In this document: positions 25,371-31,764 of the stretch, one piece after another
Position numbering within the stretch: position 1 is the stretch's first letter
How the letters are laid out: the number at the start of each line of letters is the position of its first letter
Assembly (NCBI GenBank): GCA_035267185.1
Contig: DATFLY010000164.1
Coordinates: forward strand, 1-31,883
Length of the DNA stretch: 31,883 bases
Origin: JAUIBE01 sp035267185
Lineage (GTDB): Bacteria > Pseudomonadota > Gammaproteobacteria > Xanthomonadales > SZUA-36
Direction: 5' to 3'
Translations under genes and position numbers: made by a program
The notes under the pieces: generated by a model
The model's input: the letters and a program-made list of their open reading frames with translations, nothing else
Database searches by the model: none
What the model was told of the DNA's origin: nothing

Positions 25371-26060
25371 TCAGGCAACTACACCAAATACTCGACCGAC
25401 ACCTGCTGTTAGCGCCATGGCAAGCGCACCCCAGAAAGTTACACGAATTGCACCAATAGTAATAGCGGCGCCACCAGTTTGCGCGGCAAGAGCGCCGAGC
25501 GCCGCCAAAAAAATCAGAGAGGAACCAGCAACTACTGCGATTTGCTGGGATCCAGGCACAACCCATGCCACCAACAAGGGAAGAGCAGCACCAATTGTAA
25601 ATGTTCCTGCTGAATAAAATGCTGCCTGGACGGGTTGTGCACCAGTACTTTCCGATAACCCAATTTCGTCACGGGCGTGCGCCCCGAGCGCGTCATGAGC
25701 CATCAGTTTTTCTGCGACTTGCATGGCTAAGGCTGGCTCAAGCCCTCTAGTTTCGTATATTTGCGCAAGCTCGACCTTCTCAAATTCGAAATTTTTCTCG
25801 AGTGATTGTTTTTCAAGTGCTATGTCGGCTTTCTCGGTATCTGACTGTGAGCATACAGACACATACTCGCCTGCAGCCATTGACATTGCACCGGCAACTA
25901 ACCCCGCAACACCTGCCAGAAGAATACTCTCCTGTGAAGCGTTAGCCGCGGCTACACCAATAATGAGACTAGCTGTAGATACAATGCCATCGTTGGCACC
26001 CAATACAGCTGCACGTAGCCAGCCAACACGATGTGAGCGGTGAATTTCATGGTGACTCAT
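25371..26060 (-). CDS. VIT1/CCC1-family metal transporter (cassette gene)
   Basis: The 229-residue product has GANDGIVSTASLIIGVA (residues 21-37) and MAAGEYVSVCSQSDTE (61-76), signatures of VIT/CCC1 iron and manganese transporters. A helical metal-binding loop (80-136) and three further hydrophobic helices near the C-terminus follow. It would move Fe2+ or Mn2+ across the inner membrane. GAGG lies eight bases before the ATG, which follows the attC core closely. Full length and apparently intact. Confidence 0.93.
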   Translation of the reverse strand: MSHHEIHRSHRVGWLRAAVLGANDGIVSTASLIIGVAAANASQESILLAGVAGLVAGAMSMAAGEYVSVCSQSDTEKADIALEKQSLEKNFEFEKVELAQIYETRGLEPALAMQVAEKLMAHDALGAHARDEIGLSESTGAQPVQAAFYSAGTFTIGAALPLLVAWVVPGSQQIAVVAGSSLIFLAALGALAAQTGGAAITIGAIRVTFWGALAMALTAGVGRVFGVVA

Positions 26061-26084
26061 ACGTTGCCTCGTTAGGTTTAGTGC

Positions 26085-26145
26085 ACATAACGTCCGAATT
26101 AAGGGGCACCCTTTTGGGGCGTCCCTCTTGAATGATTTGTTATAT
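26085..26145 (-). repeat. attC recombination site, short class (about 61 bp)
   Basis: CATAACGTCCGAATTAAGG on the left and CTTGAATGATTTGTTATAT on the right form the two arms, with GGGGC/GCACCC pairing at the centre. It is nearly identical to the site at 31054-31113. Confidence 0.92.
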
Positions 26146-26278
26146 GCCCATCTTGTGCCTGGGTATAGGCATCGAGCAGGCGGCGGATCATTTGCTGATA
26201 TTTCGTATCGTGCTTCTTTGCTTCGCGTTTGAAAAACTCCACGCTGGATTTACTCAGTGCAATAGTGACTTTGACCAT
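26099..26278 (-). CDS. orphan ribbon-helix-helix (CopG/BrnA-like) protein (cassette gene)
   Basis: The frame runs from ATG 26278 to a TAA inside the attC, encoding 59 residues. It begins VKVTIALSKSSVEFFKREA and continues YQQMIRRLLDAY, a ribbon strand and two helices as in CopG-type antitoxins. It fills a whole cassette with no toxin. The last 15 or so residues are encoded by the attC itself. It may act as an anti-addiction antitoxin or a solitary regulator. Confidence 0.75.
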   Translation of the reverse strand: MVKVTIALSKSSVEFFKREAKKHDTKYQQMIRRLLDAYTQAQDGHITNHSRGTPQKGAP

Positions 26279-26316
26279 GTCTTCCTTACTAGAGTGCGTC
26301 GCACCTGGTCAGGTGC

Positions 26317-26442
26317 ATATAACTTCCGAATTAAGCAGGGCAGGAGGAATCGAGGTTGCGGATTTCGCGAAACGAAAAAAGCGGCTGAGTGAAGCCGTTG
26401 CCCGTGACCTTTAGGGCGTCCGCCATGAATGATTTGTTATGC
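26317..26442 (-). repeat. attC recombination site, long class (126 bp)
   Basis: ATATAACTTCCGAATTAAGC on the left and ATGAATGATTTGTTATGCC on the right are the arms. The interior is almost identical to those of the sites at 27504 and 28219, including the GATTTCGCGAAACGAAAAAAG stem. It terminates the alpha/beta hydrolase cassette. Confidence 0.95.
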
Positions 26443-26490
26443 CGCGAACAACTCAAATCGAACTCGTTAGTAGCATGCACAAGAATATCC

Positions 26491-27417
26491 TTACTGACCG
26501 TTCAGGAAGGTCAAGATTGCATCATTGGTGAAGGAAACATTAGAAAACATTCCATGGCCCACCTCCGGGACCATCACATAAGATTCGTCAATGAGACACT
26601 CCTCCAGTTCCGCTGTAACGAGCAGAAATCTTGCATGACTCCTCTCGCCAGTCATCAAGAGCGCAGGACGACCCAGTTCGGCCAAGGCCTCGCATGAAAC
26701 AGGAGGCATGTACACCGAGGTTTCCGTTAGAATCTCCAGACGATGTTCTGGCCCGGCCCGCTCCACCATTTCCGTCTGCACATCGGGAGGCAATTTGTCG
26801 AACCAACCCGGATAGATGACACCGTTCAAGAAACGACGCAGCCCCTCTTGCATCTCTCCCTGCTCGTAGGCATCTTGTGCAGGTATTTTCACACGCCGAT
26901 CGAATGAGCCCCTCAAAGCTTTGCCCACTGATGTGTTCGAAAGCATCGGCAAAACAGGAGGCTCGCCCATGATGAGACTGCGAACGAGATCCGGGTATTC
27001 CAGCGCTAGAACCAGTCCTACGTAGCCGCCATAGGAGTGACCTACGACGTGTGCCTGGCCAAGGTTGAGTCCATGAATTAATGCGGCGAGGTCGTTGACG
27101 TGCTGCCGCAGAGCGTAAGCATCCCCTTCTTGCGGCGGATCATTAGGAAAATGAAATCGCCGACTATAAACGATCGTGCGAAATTCAGAAGCGAGAAGCT
27201 GCGCATGCCGACTCAGACTGTTCAAATCGCCGGTACTTCCATGAACGAGCACAACGGTGTCACCTCGTCCACATTCGGCATAGTGGAGCGTAGTCCCATT
27301 CACTTCGACAGCCTTTATCATGGACGTGCATTCCACCGCTTGCGCTAAGGCATGCGATGACACGGCAGTCATAAGAACGGCTAAGATCACAAAAGGGCCG
27401 AGGTATTTTATGGGCAT
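26491..27417 (-). CDS. exported alpha/beta-fold hydrolase (cassette gene)
   Basis: The 308-residue product has a signal peptide (MPIKYLGPFVILAVLMTAV, ending ALAQA). An oxyanion-loop segment VVLVHGSTGDL, the nucleophile elbow GHSYG (Ser128) and a late VGHGMF with the catalytic histidine follow. The substrate is unknown; esters are likely. A longer reading frame to 27597 passes through the neighbouring attC and is spurious. Two cysteines flank the mature domain. Confidence 0.9.
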   Translation of the reverse strand: MPIKYLGPFVILAVLMTAVSSHALAQAVECTSMIKAVEVNGTTLHYAECGRGDTVVLVHGSTGDLNSLSRHAQLLASEFRTIVYSRRFHFPNDPPQEGDAYALRQHVNDLAALIHGLNLGQAHVVGHSYGGYVGLVLALEYPDLVRSLIMGEPPVLPMLSNTSVGKALRGSFDRRVKIPAQDAYEQGEMQEGLRRFLNGVIYPGWFDKLPPDVQTEMVERAGPEHRLEILTETSVYMPPVSCEALAELGRPALLMTGERSHARFLLVTAELEECLIDESYVMVPEVGHGMFSNVSFTNDAILTFLNGQ

Positions 27418-27503
27418 ATAGAAGCCTCTATGCAGACGTTCTCTGAGTATTGCGATTCGATCATCAACCGGCGACTTGCAGGTCCTTACGTTGTGTGGAT
27501 CCG

Positions 27504-27629
27504 GCATAACGTCCGAATTAAGCAGGGCAGGAGGAATCGAGGTTGCGGATTTCGCGAAGCGAAAAAATCGGCCGAGTGAAGCCGTTGCCCGTGCCATTTA
27601 GGGCGTCCCTCTTTAATGATTTGTTATGC
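27504..27629 (-). repeat. attC recombination site, long class (126 bp)
   Basis: GCATAACGTCCGAATTAAGC and CTTTAATGATTTGTTATGC are the arms, with the same inner stems as the sites at 26317 and 28219. The antitoxin stop codon (27624) lies inside the core box. Confidence 0.95.
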
Positions 27630-27884
27630 TGCATGTACTTGCTCGGCTTCCCAACCTGGAAACACCAAAACAGCCGGATGACACTTTAAAACCCGTGCCA
27701 ACATCTTGGCACGCTCGACTCCCAAATTGATTCGATCGTTTTCGATAGCCGAGATGGTCGATTGAGGGATACCAGAAAATTTGGCAACTTCATTCTGGCT
27801 CATGCCCTGAAGTTCGCGGATGATCCGAACAGACTCGCCTACAGAAACATCAATTTGCTTTTTCGCTAGCTTGTAATCACTCAT
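27624..27884 (-). CDS. XRE-family HTH antitoxin (cassette gene)
   Basis: The product (86 residues) has a clear HTH_3 domain: IIRELQGMSQNEVAKFSGIPQSTISAIENDRINLGVERAKMLARVL. It is the second gene of a toxin-first pair, like HigBA. The ATG at 27884 begins one base after the toxin stop (TGA A ATG); a start at 27905 inside the toxin gene is also possible. It would neutralise the toxin and repress the operon. Confidence 0.93.
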   Translation of the reverse strand: MSDYKLAKKQIDVSVGESVRIIRELQGMSQNEVAKFSGIPQSTISAIENDRINLGVERAKMLARVLKCHPAVLVFPGWEAEQVHAA

Positions 27885-27885
27885 T

Positions 27886-28167
27886 TCACTTTTTCCGATA
27901 GTCATGAGGCGTTAGGTCAACAACCTTTACAAGAATATCCTGAGACTCAATCTTGTAAAGCACCCGATATTTCTGACCGAGTCTCGAAGAACGATACCCC
28001 TTCCACTGGCCTTTTAGCGCTTCGTCGTTGAAACCACGAATGGCTCGCAACCCAGGTGGGCCTGAAATACGCACGATGTCCTTCCATTTTTCGTAGCGTT
28101 TCAATATATCTATTGGAAGAGAGCTAAAATTCTTGGAAAGGCGCTTGTGCTCGAGTACCTGCCACAT
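27886..28167 (-). CDS. RelE/HigB-family mRNA-interferase-type toxin (cassette gene)
   Basis: The 93-residue product reads LEHKRLSKNFSSLPIDILKRYEKWKDIV, then GFNDEALKGQWKGYRSSRLGQKYRVLYKI and VDLTPHDYRKK, the fold and C-terminal basic/His pattern of RelE/YoeB-type toxins. Such toxins cleave mRNA in the ribosome. It is transcribed first from a promoter over a palindromic operator. Confidence 0.9.
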   Translation of the reverse strand: MWQVLEHKRLSKNFSSLPIDILKRYEKWKDIVRISGPPGLRAIRGFNDEALKGQWKGYRSSRLGQKYRVLYKIESQDILVKVVDLTPHDYRKK

Positions 28168-28175
28168 ACTATATT

Positions 28176-28189
28176 TAGTATATATACTA
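28176..28189 (-). promoter_or_regulatory. likely operator/promoter of the RelE-XRE cassette
   Basis: TAGTATATATACTA is a perfect 14-base palindrome just upstream of the toxin ATG at 28167. A second inverted pair ACATAC/GTATGT (28164 and 28196) encloses it. The AT-rich centre could serve as a -10 element. Binding by the XRE protein is an inference. Confidence 0.65.
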
Positions 28190-28218
28190 TTTTCGGTATG
28201 TGCAAGGTGCCAAATACA

Positions 28219-28344
28219 GCATAACGTCTGAATTAAGCAGGGCAGGAGGAATCGAGGTTGCGGATTTCGCGAAGCGAAAAAAGCGGCCGAGTGAAGCCGT
28301 TGCCCGTGCCCTTTAGGGCGTCCCTCTTTAATGATTTGTTAGGC
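28219..28344 (-). repeat. attC recombination site, long class (126 bp)
   Basis: GCATAACGTCTGAATTAAGC on the left and CTTTAATGATTTGTTAGGC on the right are intact arms with a full GTTAGGC core. The inner stem matches the neighbours. On the minus strand the left-arm equivalent carries the unpaired extra base, which fixes the cassette direction as minus. Confidence 0.96.
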
Positions 28345-28383
28345 ATCATCCACGACAGAATTTCGCCATGTTCGACTGGCACA

Positions 28384-29394
28384 CTATTTTCCAACAACAA
28401 ACTTTTGCACACGACCGCCGATAATGTCGGCGACATACACAGCTCCGTCCTTTGCCATGGCGACATCGTGTGCCATTTGGAACTGGCCGTCGTAGTTGCC
28501 CCAGCGTCCGAAACGTTCGATCGTTGATCCATCAAGATTCAGTATGACCACGCCGGAGCGATCCGGTGGATTGTCTGGTTGTTCTCCACCATCTGTGATG
28601 AGTGCCGTGCTGTTGTGGGCAATGGAAATACCATAAGGACGACCAATTACGTCACTTTTCCACTGCTCGAGAAAGTAACCGGCCTGGTCGAATACTTGTA
28701 TGCGGTCGTTTTCTCGATCCGCCACATAAATACGACCATCGTTGTCCATGGAAAGCCCATGAGGCACGTTGAATTCACCAGGACCATCGCCGCTCGTGCC
28801 CCACTGGCCCACGAATGAGCCATTGGGCGAAAACTCCATCACGCGTGTATTGCGATAACCATCGCTGATGAAAACGGTACCGTCTGCGGCAACCGCTACA
28901 TCGGTCGGACGATTGAAATGCGCTGCGTCGTCACCGCTGACTCCACGCTCCCCCAGGGTCAGCAAGAGTTCACCCTCGATCGTGTATTTGTATACCTGGT
29001 GTAAGGCAACATCAGTCAGCCATACATTATCGTTGCGGTCGACCGTCAGGCCGTGCGGCATAGCAAAAGTATTGTCACCCCATTGCGCCACTACCATTCC
29101 GGTTTGCGAGTCGAACACAGTTACGGTCGGCCCTGCGATTGGTGTGGTTGCAAGCTCGTCCGAAGGTGGCCAGGTGCGATCATTTCGGTGAAACACGTAT
29201 ATGTTGCCTTGGGTATCGATGCCCACACCGGGGACCGCACCAAGGACTCTACCCTGCTGCAGCTGCGGCCAGCCATGTACTACACGATAGCCATGGTGCA
29301 AGCCTTGATCAGAACTTGAACTTTGATCGCTTGCAGCAATATCGAGGTTGCCTGAAATAGCGGTTGCCAGAATGGTCAATATGATTTTTTTCAT
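28384..29394 (-). CDS. exported NHL-repeat six-bladed beta-propeller (cassette gene)
   Basis: The 336-residue product has a short N-terminal signal peptide and at least five NHL repeats of the pattern D-x-x-GNIYV...D...R-V/I-x-x-F, for example MDNDGRIYVADRENDRIQVF and AKDGAVYVADIIGGRVQKF. The sequence resembles the propeller of peptidyl-alpha-hydroxyglycine alpha-amidating lyases. Propeller function is diverse, so enzymatic activity is uncertain. It is a large cassette and apparently complete. Confidence 0.88.
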   Translation of the reverse strand: MKKIILTILATAISGNLDIAASDQSSSSDQGLHHGYRVVHGWPQLQQGRVLGAVPGVGIDTQGNIYVFHRNDRTWPPSDELATTPIAGPTVTVFDSQTGMVVAQWGDNTFAMPHGLTVDRNDNVWLTDVALHQVYKYTIEGELLLTLGERGVSGDDAAHFNRPTDVAVAADGTVFISDGYRNTRVMEFSPNGSFVGQWGTSGDGPGEFNVPHGLSMDNDGRIYVADRENDRIQVFDQAGYFLEQWKSDVIGRPYGISIAHNSTALITDGGEQPDNPPDRSGVVILNLDGSTIERFGRWGNYDGQFQMAHDVAMAKDGAVYVADIIGGRVQKFVVGK

Positions 29395-29430
29395 GCGTGC
29401 GCCTTGGAGAGAAATACAAGCTTAATGGGT

Positions 29431-29529
29431 GTCTAACGCCTGAGTTCAGCGGAATTTGAGGCGACCCCTGTTTTTGCGGCAGCAAAAATGGGTGGCGGGT
29501 CAAATGTCCGCTGCAACGATTTGTTATGT
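29431..29529 (-). repeat. attC recombination site, 99-bp class
   Basis: The left arm is GTCTAACGCCTGAGTTCAGCGG and the right arm is CCGCTGCAACGATTTGTTATG. The middle (GCGACCC against GGGT, TTTTTGCGGCAGCAAAAA) forms its own stems, different from the 126-bp sites. It terminates the CPBP cassette, whose stop lies in the core box. Confidence 0.93.
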
Positions 29530-30354
29530 TTTGATTGCACGAAACTCACGACTGCCCCTTCTCCCATAGTAGACCGCAATAACCACCAGCACGCTTGGCA
29601 CTACAAGACCAAATTCGTCCAGAAACCATGCTGAGTTGGCATTGCCCACAGTCATTGGACCAAAAAACTTCTGTAGAAAGACGTTGTGGCTCATATGAAA
29701 AATGACTGCAGGCCAAACGCTATCGGTTTTCAGTCTGAAGTACGTCATAACGACCGACATGGACATTATGCACAGCGTGAAAAAGGCTAACTGATAGAAA
29801 AATGGCGTGGCCTCTCCCATCCCGTAGAGCCCCATGAACATTAACGGCCAGTGCCATACAGCCCACAGCAAACCCGACACGAGCGCAACACCAGTGAACG
29901 GCATTAGCTTGGACAATTCGGGCACAAGCAACCCTCGCCATCCCAGTTCCTCCCCCAACACCGACGGCAATAGCAAAACGAAACTAACCGTAGCAGTGAG
30001 CAGAAAATGCATCCCGATGACAGCGGCGTTTGGCCACGCTACCAAGTTGTAACTTTCCTTTTGCTCTTGGACGAAATCAACGTTGTACCAGCCACCAAGG
30101 CCAAGTGCCCAGATGAGCCCGTATGCCAGTGCCGCATAAAACAGGGGCAGAAAGTAGTTGAGCCACTGAATCTTCCAGCTACCCCAACGCCATCCCAGGG
30201 TTCGAAGTTCTTTCCGTGTAACCAAGCAAGTAACGACCGCAGCCAAACCAACGGATAACATCAATGGCGTTGCACTACTCAATCTGAAAATCAGCCAAGC
30301 CCCAGCAAAATAGAAAATCATTGTCAGGGCAAGAAAGACACTAATTACCAACAT
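29524..30354 (-). CDS. CPBP-family intramembrane metalloprotease (cassette gene)
   Basis: The 276-residue product has about eight hydrophobic helices and the CPBP (CAAX/bacteriocin-processing) motifs: EELGWR (residues 135-140), WAVWHWP with the metal-binding His168, and HMSHN (220-224). Such enzymes cleave peptides in the membrane and are sometimes bacteriocin immunity proteins. The ATG at 30354 has AAAGG five bases upstream; a GTG at 30387 without that context is less likely. Confidence 0.9.
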   Translation of the reverse strand: MLVISVFLALTMIFYFAGAWLIFRLSSATPLMLSVGLAAVVTCLVTRKELRTLGWRWGSWKIQWLNYFLPLFYAALAYGLIWALGLGGWYNVDFVQEQKESYNLVAWPNAAVIGMHFLLTATVSFVLLLPSVLGEELGWRGLLVPELSKLMPFTGVALVSGLLWAVWHWPLMFMGLYGMGEATPFFYQLAFFTLCIMSMSVVMTYFRLKTDSVWPAVIFHMSHNVFLQKFFGPMTVGNANSAWFLDEFGLVVPSVLVVIAVYYGRRGSREFRAIKT

Positions 30355-30405
30355 GGGACCTTTCGCTGTTCTAGCTTCACCGGTCACGGATAATTTTTCC
30401 GAAAA

Positions 30406-30531
30406 ACATAACGTCTGAATTAAGCAGCGCAGGCGAGAATGAGGTTACGACTTTGGCGGAGCCAAAGCAGTGGCCGAATCAAGCCGTTGCGCGTGCCGTT
30501 TACGGCGTCCGCCTTTAATGATTTGTTAGGC
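30406..30531 (-). repeat. attC recombination site, long class (126 bp)
   Basis: CATAACGTCTGAATTAAGC and CTTTAATGATTTGTTAGGC are the arms. The inner stem TTTGGCGGAGCCAAA differs from the 26317-28344 sites but matches that at 23704. Confidence 0.95.
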
Positions 30532-30546
30532 GACAAATGGCGTTCC

Positions 30547-31038
30547 TTAGCGATCAGTACCCGGTCGTATTCGGCCTTCGCCTTCCGCCGGCATGCCCCG
30601 CATCGCTGCAATTCGCCAAGTGTCCGCTCTCCTAACGAGCACCCATGTTCCGCGGGCTAGTCGAGTTTCAAGTTCGCCACCTTTCGTATCTTCTCCGAAG
30701 GTCCTCGATCCAACGTTTGCAAGTTTGACGCCTGGTGCGATGTCTCTAAGCGAAAGTAACTCAAACTCCCCGTGTCGGGCGGTATCGATTCTGGAGAAGT
30801 AGGAATTCCACCAGTCGCCGATAGCCTCTCGGCCATCGATTCGTGGCAAGTTTCCGATGATGAGATCGGCATTGTTGGTGAAGAAGGCGGCGAGAGCATC
30901 ACCGTCATGTTTGTTCCATGTCGCCGTGTAGGCGTAGAGGAGGGAATCGAACTCAGATTCCGACTCTCCGGCTGGGGAGACAACAGGAATAGCGACAAGC
31001 AGAAGGAGCAAGAGTCCGACAGTACTTCTAAGATTCAT
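30547..31038 (-). CDS. exported SnoaL-like (NTF2-fold) protein (cassette gene)
   Basis: A signal peptide (RSTVGLLLLLLVAIPVVSPAG) is followed by SLLYAYTATWNKHDGDALAAFFTNNADLI, GREAIGDWWNSYF and a final GTWVLVRRADTWRIAAMRG, the SnoaL/DUF4440 pattern. NTF2-fold proteins bind or isomerise small molecules; the ligand is unknown. AAGGAG lies six bases before the ATG, which follows the attC core directly. The product has 163 residues. Confidence 0.9.
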   Translation of the reverse strand: MNLRSTVGLLLLLLVAIPVVSPAGESESEFDSLLYAYTATWNKHDGDALAAFFTNNADLIIGNLPRIDGREAIGDWWNSYFSRIDTARHGEFELLSLRDIAPGVKLANVGSRTFGEDTKGGELETRLARGTWVLVRRADTWRIAAMRGMPAEGEGRIRPGTDR

Positions 31039-31053
31039 TTAGATCTCCTTGAC

Positions 31054-31113
31054 GCCTAACGTCGGAATTAAGGGGCGCCCTTTAGGGCGTCCCTCTTGAA
31101 TGATTTGTTAGTT
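31054..31113 (-). repeat. attC recombination site, short class (60 bp)
   Basis: CCTAACGTCGGAATTAAGG and CTTGAATGATTTGTTAGTT are the arms; the centre GGGGCGCCC/GGGCGTCCC is self-paired. The BrnA reading frame runs through most of this site before its stop. Confidence 0.95.
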
Positions 31114-31334
31114 GCCGAGTTTTCCAACCGCTCCGCGAGCCACATTTTGATAATGGACTGCCGAGTAACTCCTACACGACTCGCCTCCAAATCCAATTCG
31201 CGAACCATCCAGGTGGGAAAATCGACATTGACTCGTTTCTGAGCTTGCAGGGGGCGACGAGCCTTGGAAAGATCCAATGCTTCGGTGATGTCTTTACCTT
31301 CGTCGAACTTGCGATCAAATGTCTTGGCTTTCAT
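31068..31334 (-). CDS. BrnA-like ribbon-helix-helix antitoxin (cassette gene)
   Basis: The 88-residue product has KRVNVDFPTWMVRELDLEASRVGVTRQSIIKMWLAERL, a ribbon-helix-helix DNA-binding domain like that of BrnA/CopG antitoxins. The last 15 or so residues (TNKSFKRDALKGAP) are encoded by the attC. It overlaps the BrnT gene by 20 bases. It should neutralise BrnT and repress the operon. Confidence 0.88.
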   Translation of the reverse strand: MKAKTFDRKFDEGKDITEALDLSKARRPLQAQKRVNVDFPTWMVRELDLEASRVGVTRQSIIKMWLAERLENSATNKSFKRDALKGAP

Positions 31335-31581
31335 AGAGGCTCACTTCTTCGGCTCTTGATCTACGAACAGAGATAATTCGAATACTCTCCTTCCGATAGG
31401 TCACTACGGCCGACCAATGTTTAGTTTCAATTGTGCCAATGAGCAAATACCTGGGCTCATCGACGGTTTTTGCTGGGACTTCCAGAAGATTGGAATCGTC
31501 CCACAACCGTTGAGCTTCAACGAAATCAATGCCGTGTTTTTCGAGGTTGGATTGGCTCTTGGATTCGTTGAACTCAAACAT
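31315..31581 (-). CDS. BrnT-family ribonuclease toxin (cassette gene)
   Basis: The 88-residue product begins FNESKSQSNLEKHGIDFVEAQRLWDD and ends IRIISVRRSRAEEVSLYE, the BrnT pattern (N-terminal KH-G-x-x-F, later RxxRxxE). BrnT toxins are RelE-like ribonucleases; the pair is transcribed toxin first. AGTATACT near the -10 region is a possible operator. Confidence 0.92.
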   Translation of the reverse strand: MFEFNESKSQSNLEKHGIDFVEAQRLWDDSNLLEVPAKTVDEPRYLLIGTIETKHWSAVVTYRKESIRIISVRRSRAEEVSLYESQDI

Positions 31582-31590
31582 GGTATAAAA

Positions 31591-31598
31591 AGTATACT
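31591..31598 (-). promoter_or_regulatory. possible operator of the brnT-brnA cassette
   Basis: The palindrome AGTATACT sits ten bases before the BrnT ATG. Its AGTAT half-site resembles the operators of the other two toxin-antitoxin cassettes. Function is inferred. Confidence 0.45.
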
Positions 31599-31631
31599 AT
31601 TTTGCAACCTACCAAGAAACTCCCCTTGAGC

Positions 31632-31757
31632 AACTAACGTCGGAATTAAGCAGCGCAGGCAGGGGCCGAAGCATTGAAAGACACGGAGTGTCGTAAATGC
31701 AAGGTGATGCCGTTGCGCGTGCCCTTTAGGGCGTCCGCCTTGAATGATTTGTTATGC
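31632..31757 (-). repeat. attC recombination site, long class (126 bp)
   Basis: AACTAACGTCGGAATTAAGC and CTTGAATGATTTGTTATGC are the arms. Its inner stem (GCATT..., GACACGGAGTGTC) differs from all other sites here. It terminates the cassette that runs off the right edge. Confidence 0.94.
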
Positions 31758-31764
31758 ATTTCCT

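Noticed and set aside
25009..25617. 202-codon plus-strand ORF across an attC and two genes
   Set aside because: It runs antisense through the Phd and VIT genes and across a recombination site; it is a shadow.
28233..28535. 100-codon minus-strand ORF ending in the attC
   Set aside because: It overlaps the end of the NHL gene in another frame and owes its length to the open frame of the attC.
24544..31757. CRISPR array or REP elements as an explanation of the repeats
   Set aside because: The repeats are 60-126 bases, spaced by whole genes, and have attC core boxes and asymmetric arms; no CRISPR-like uniform spacers exist.
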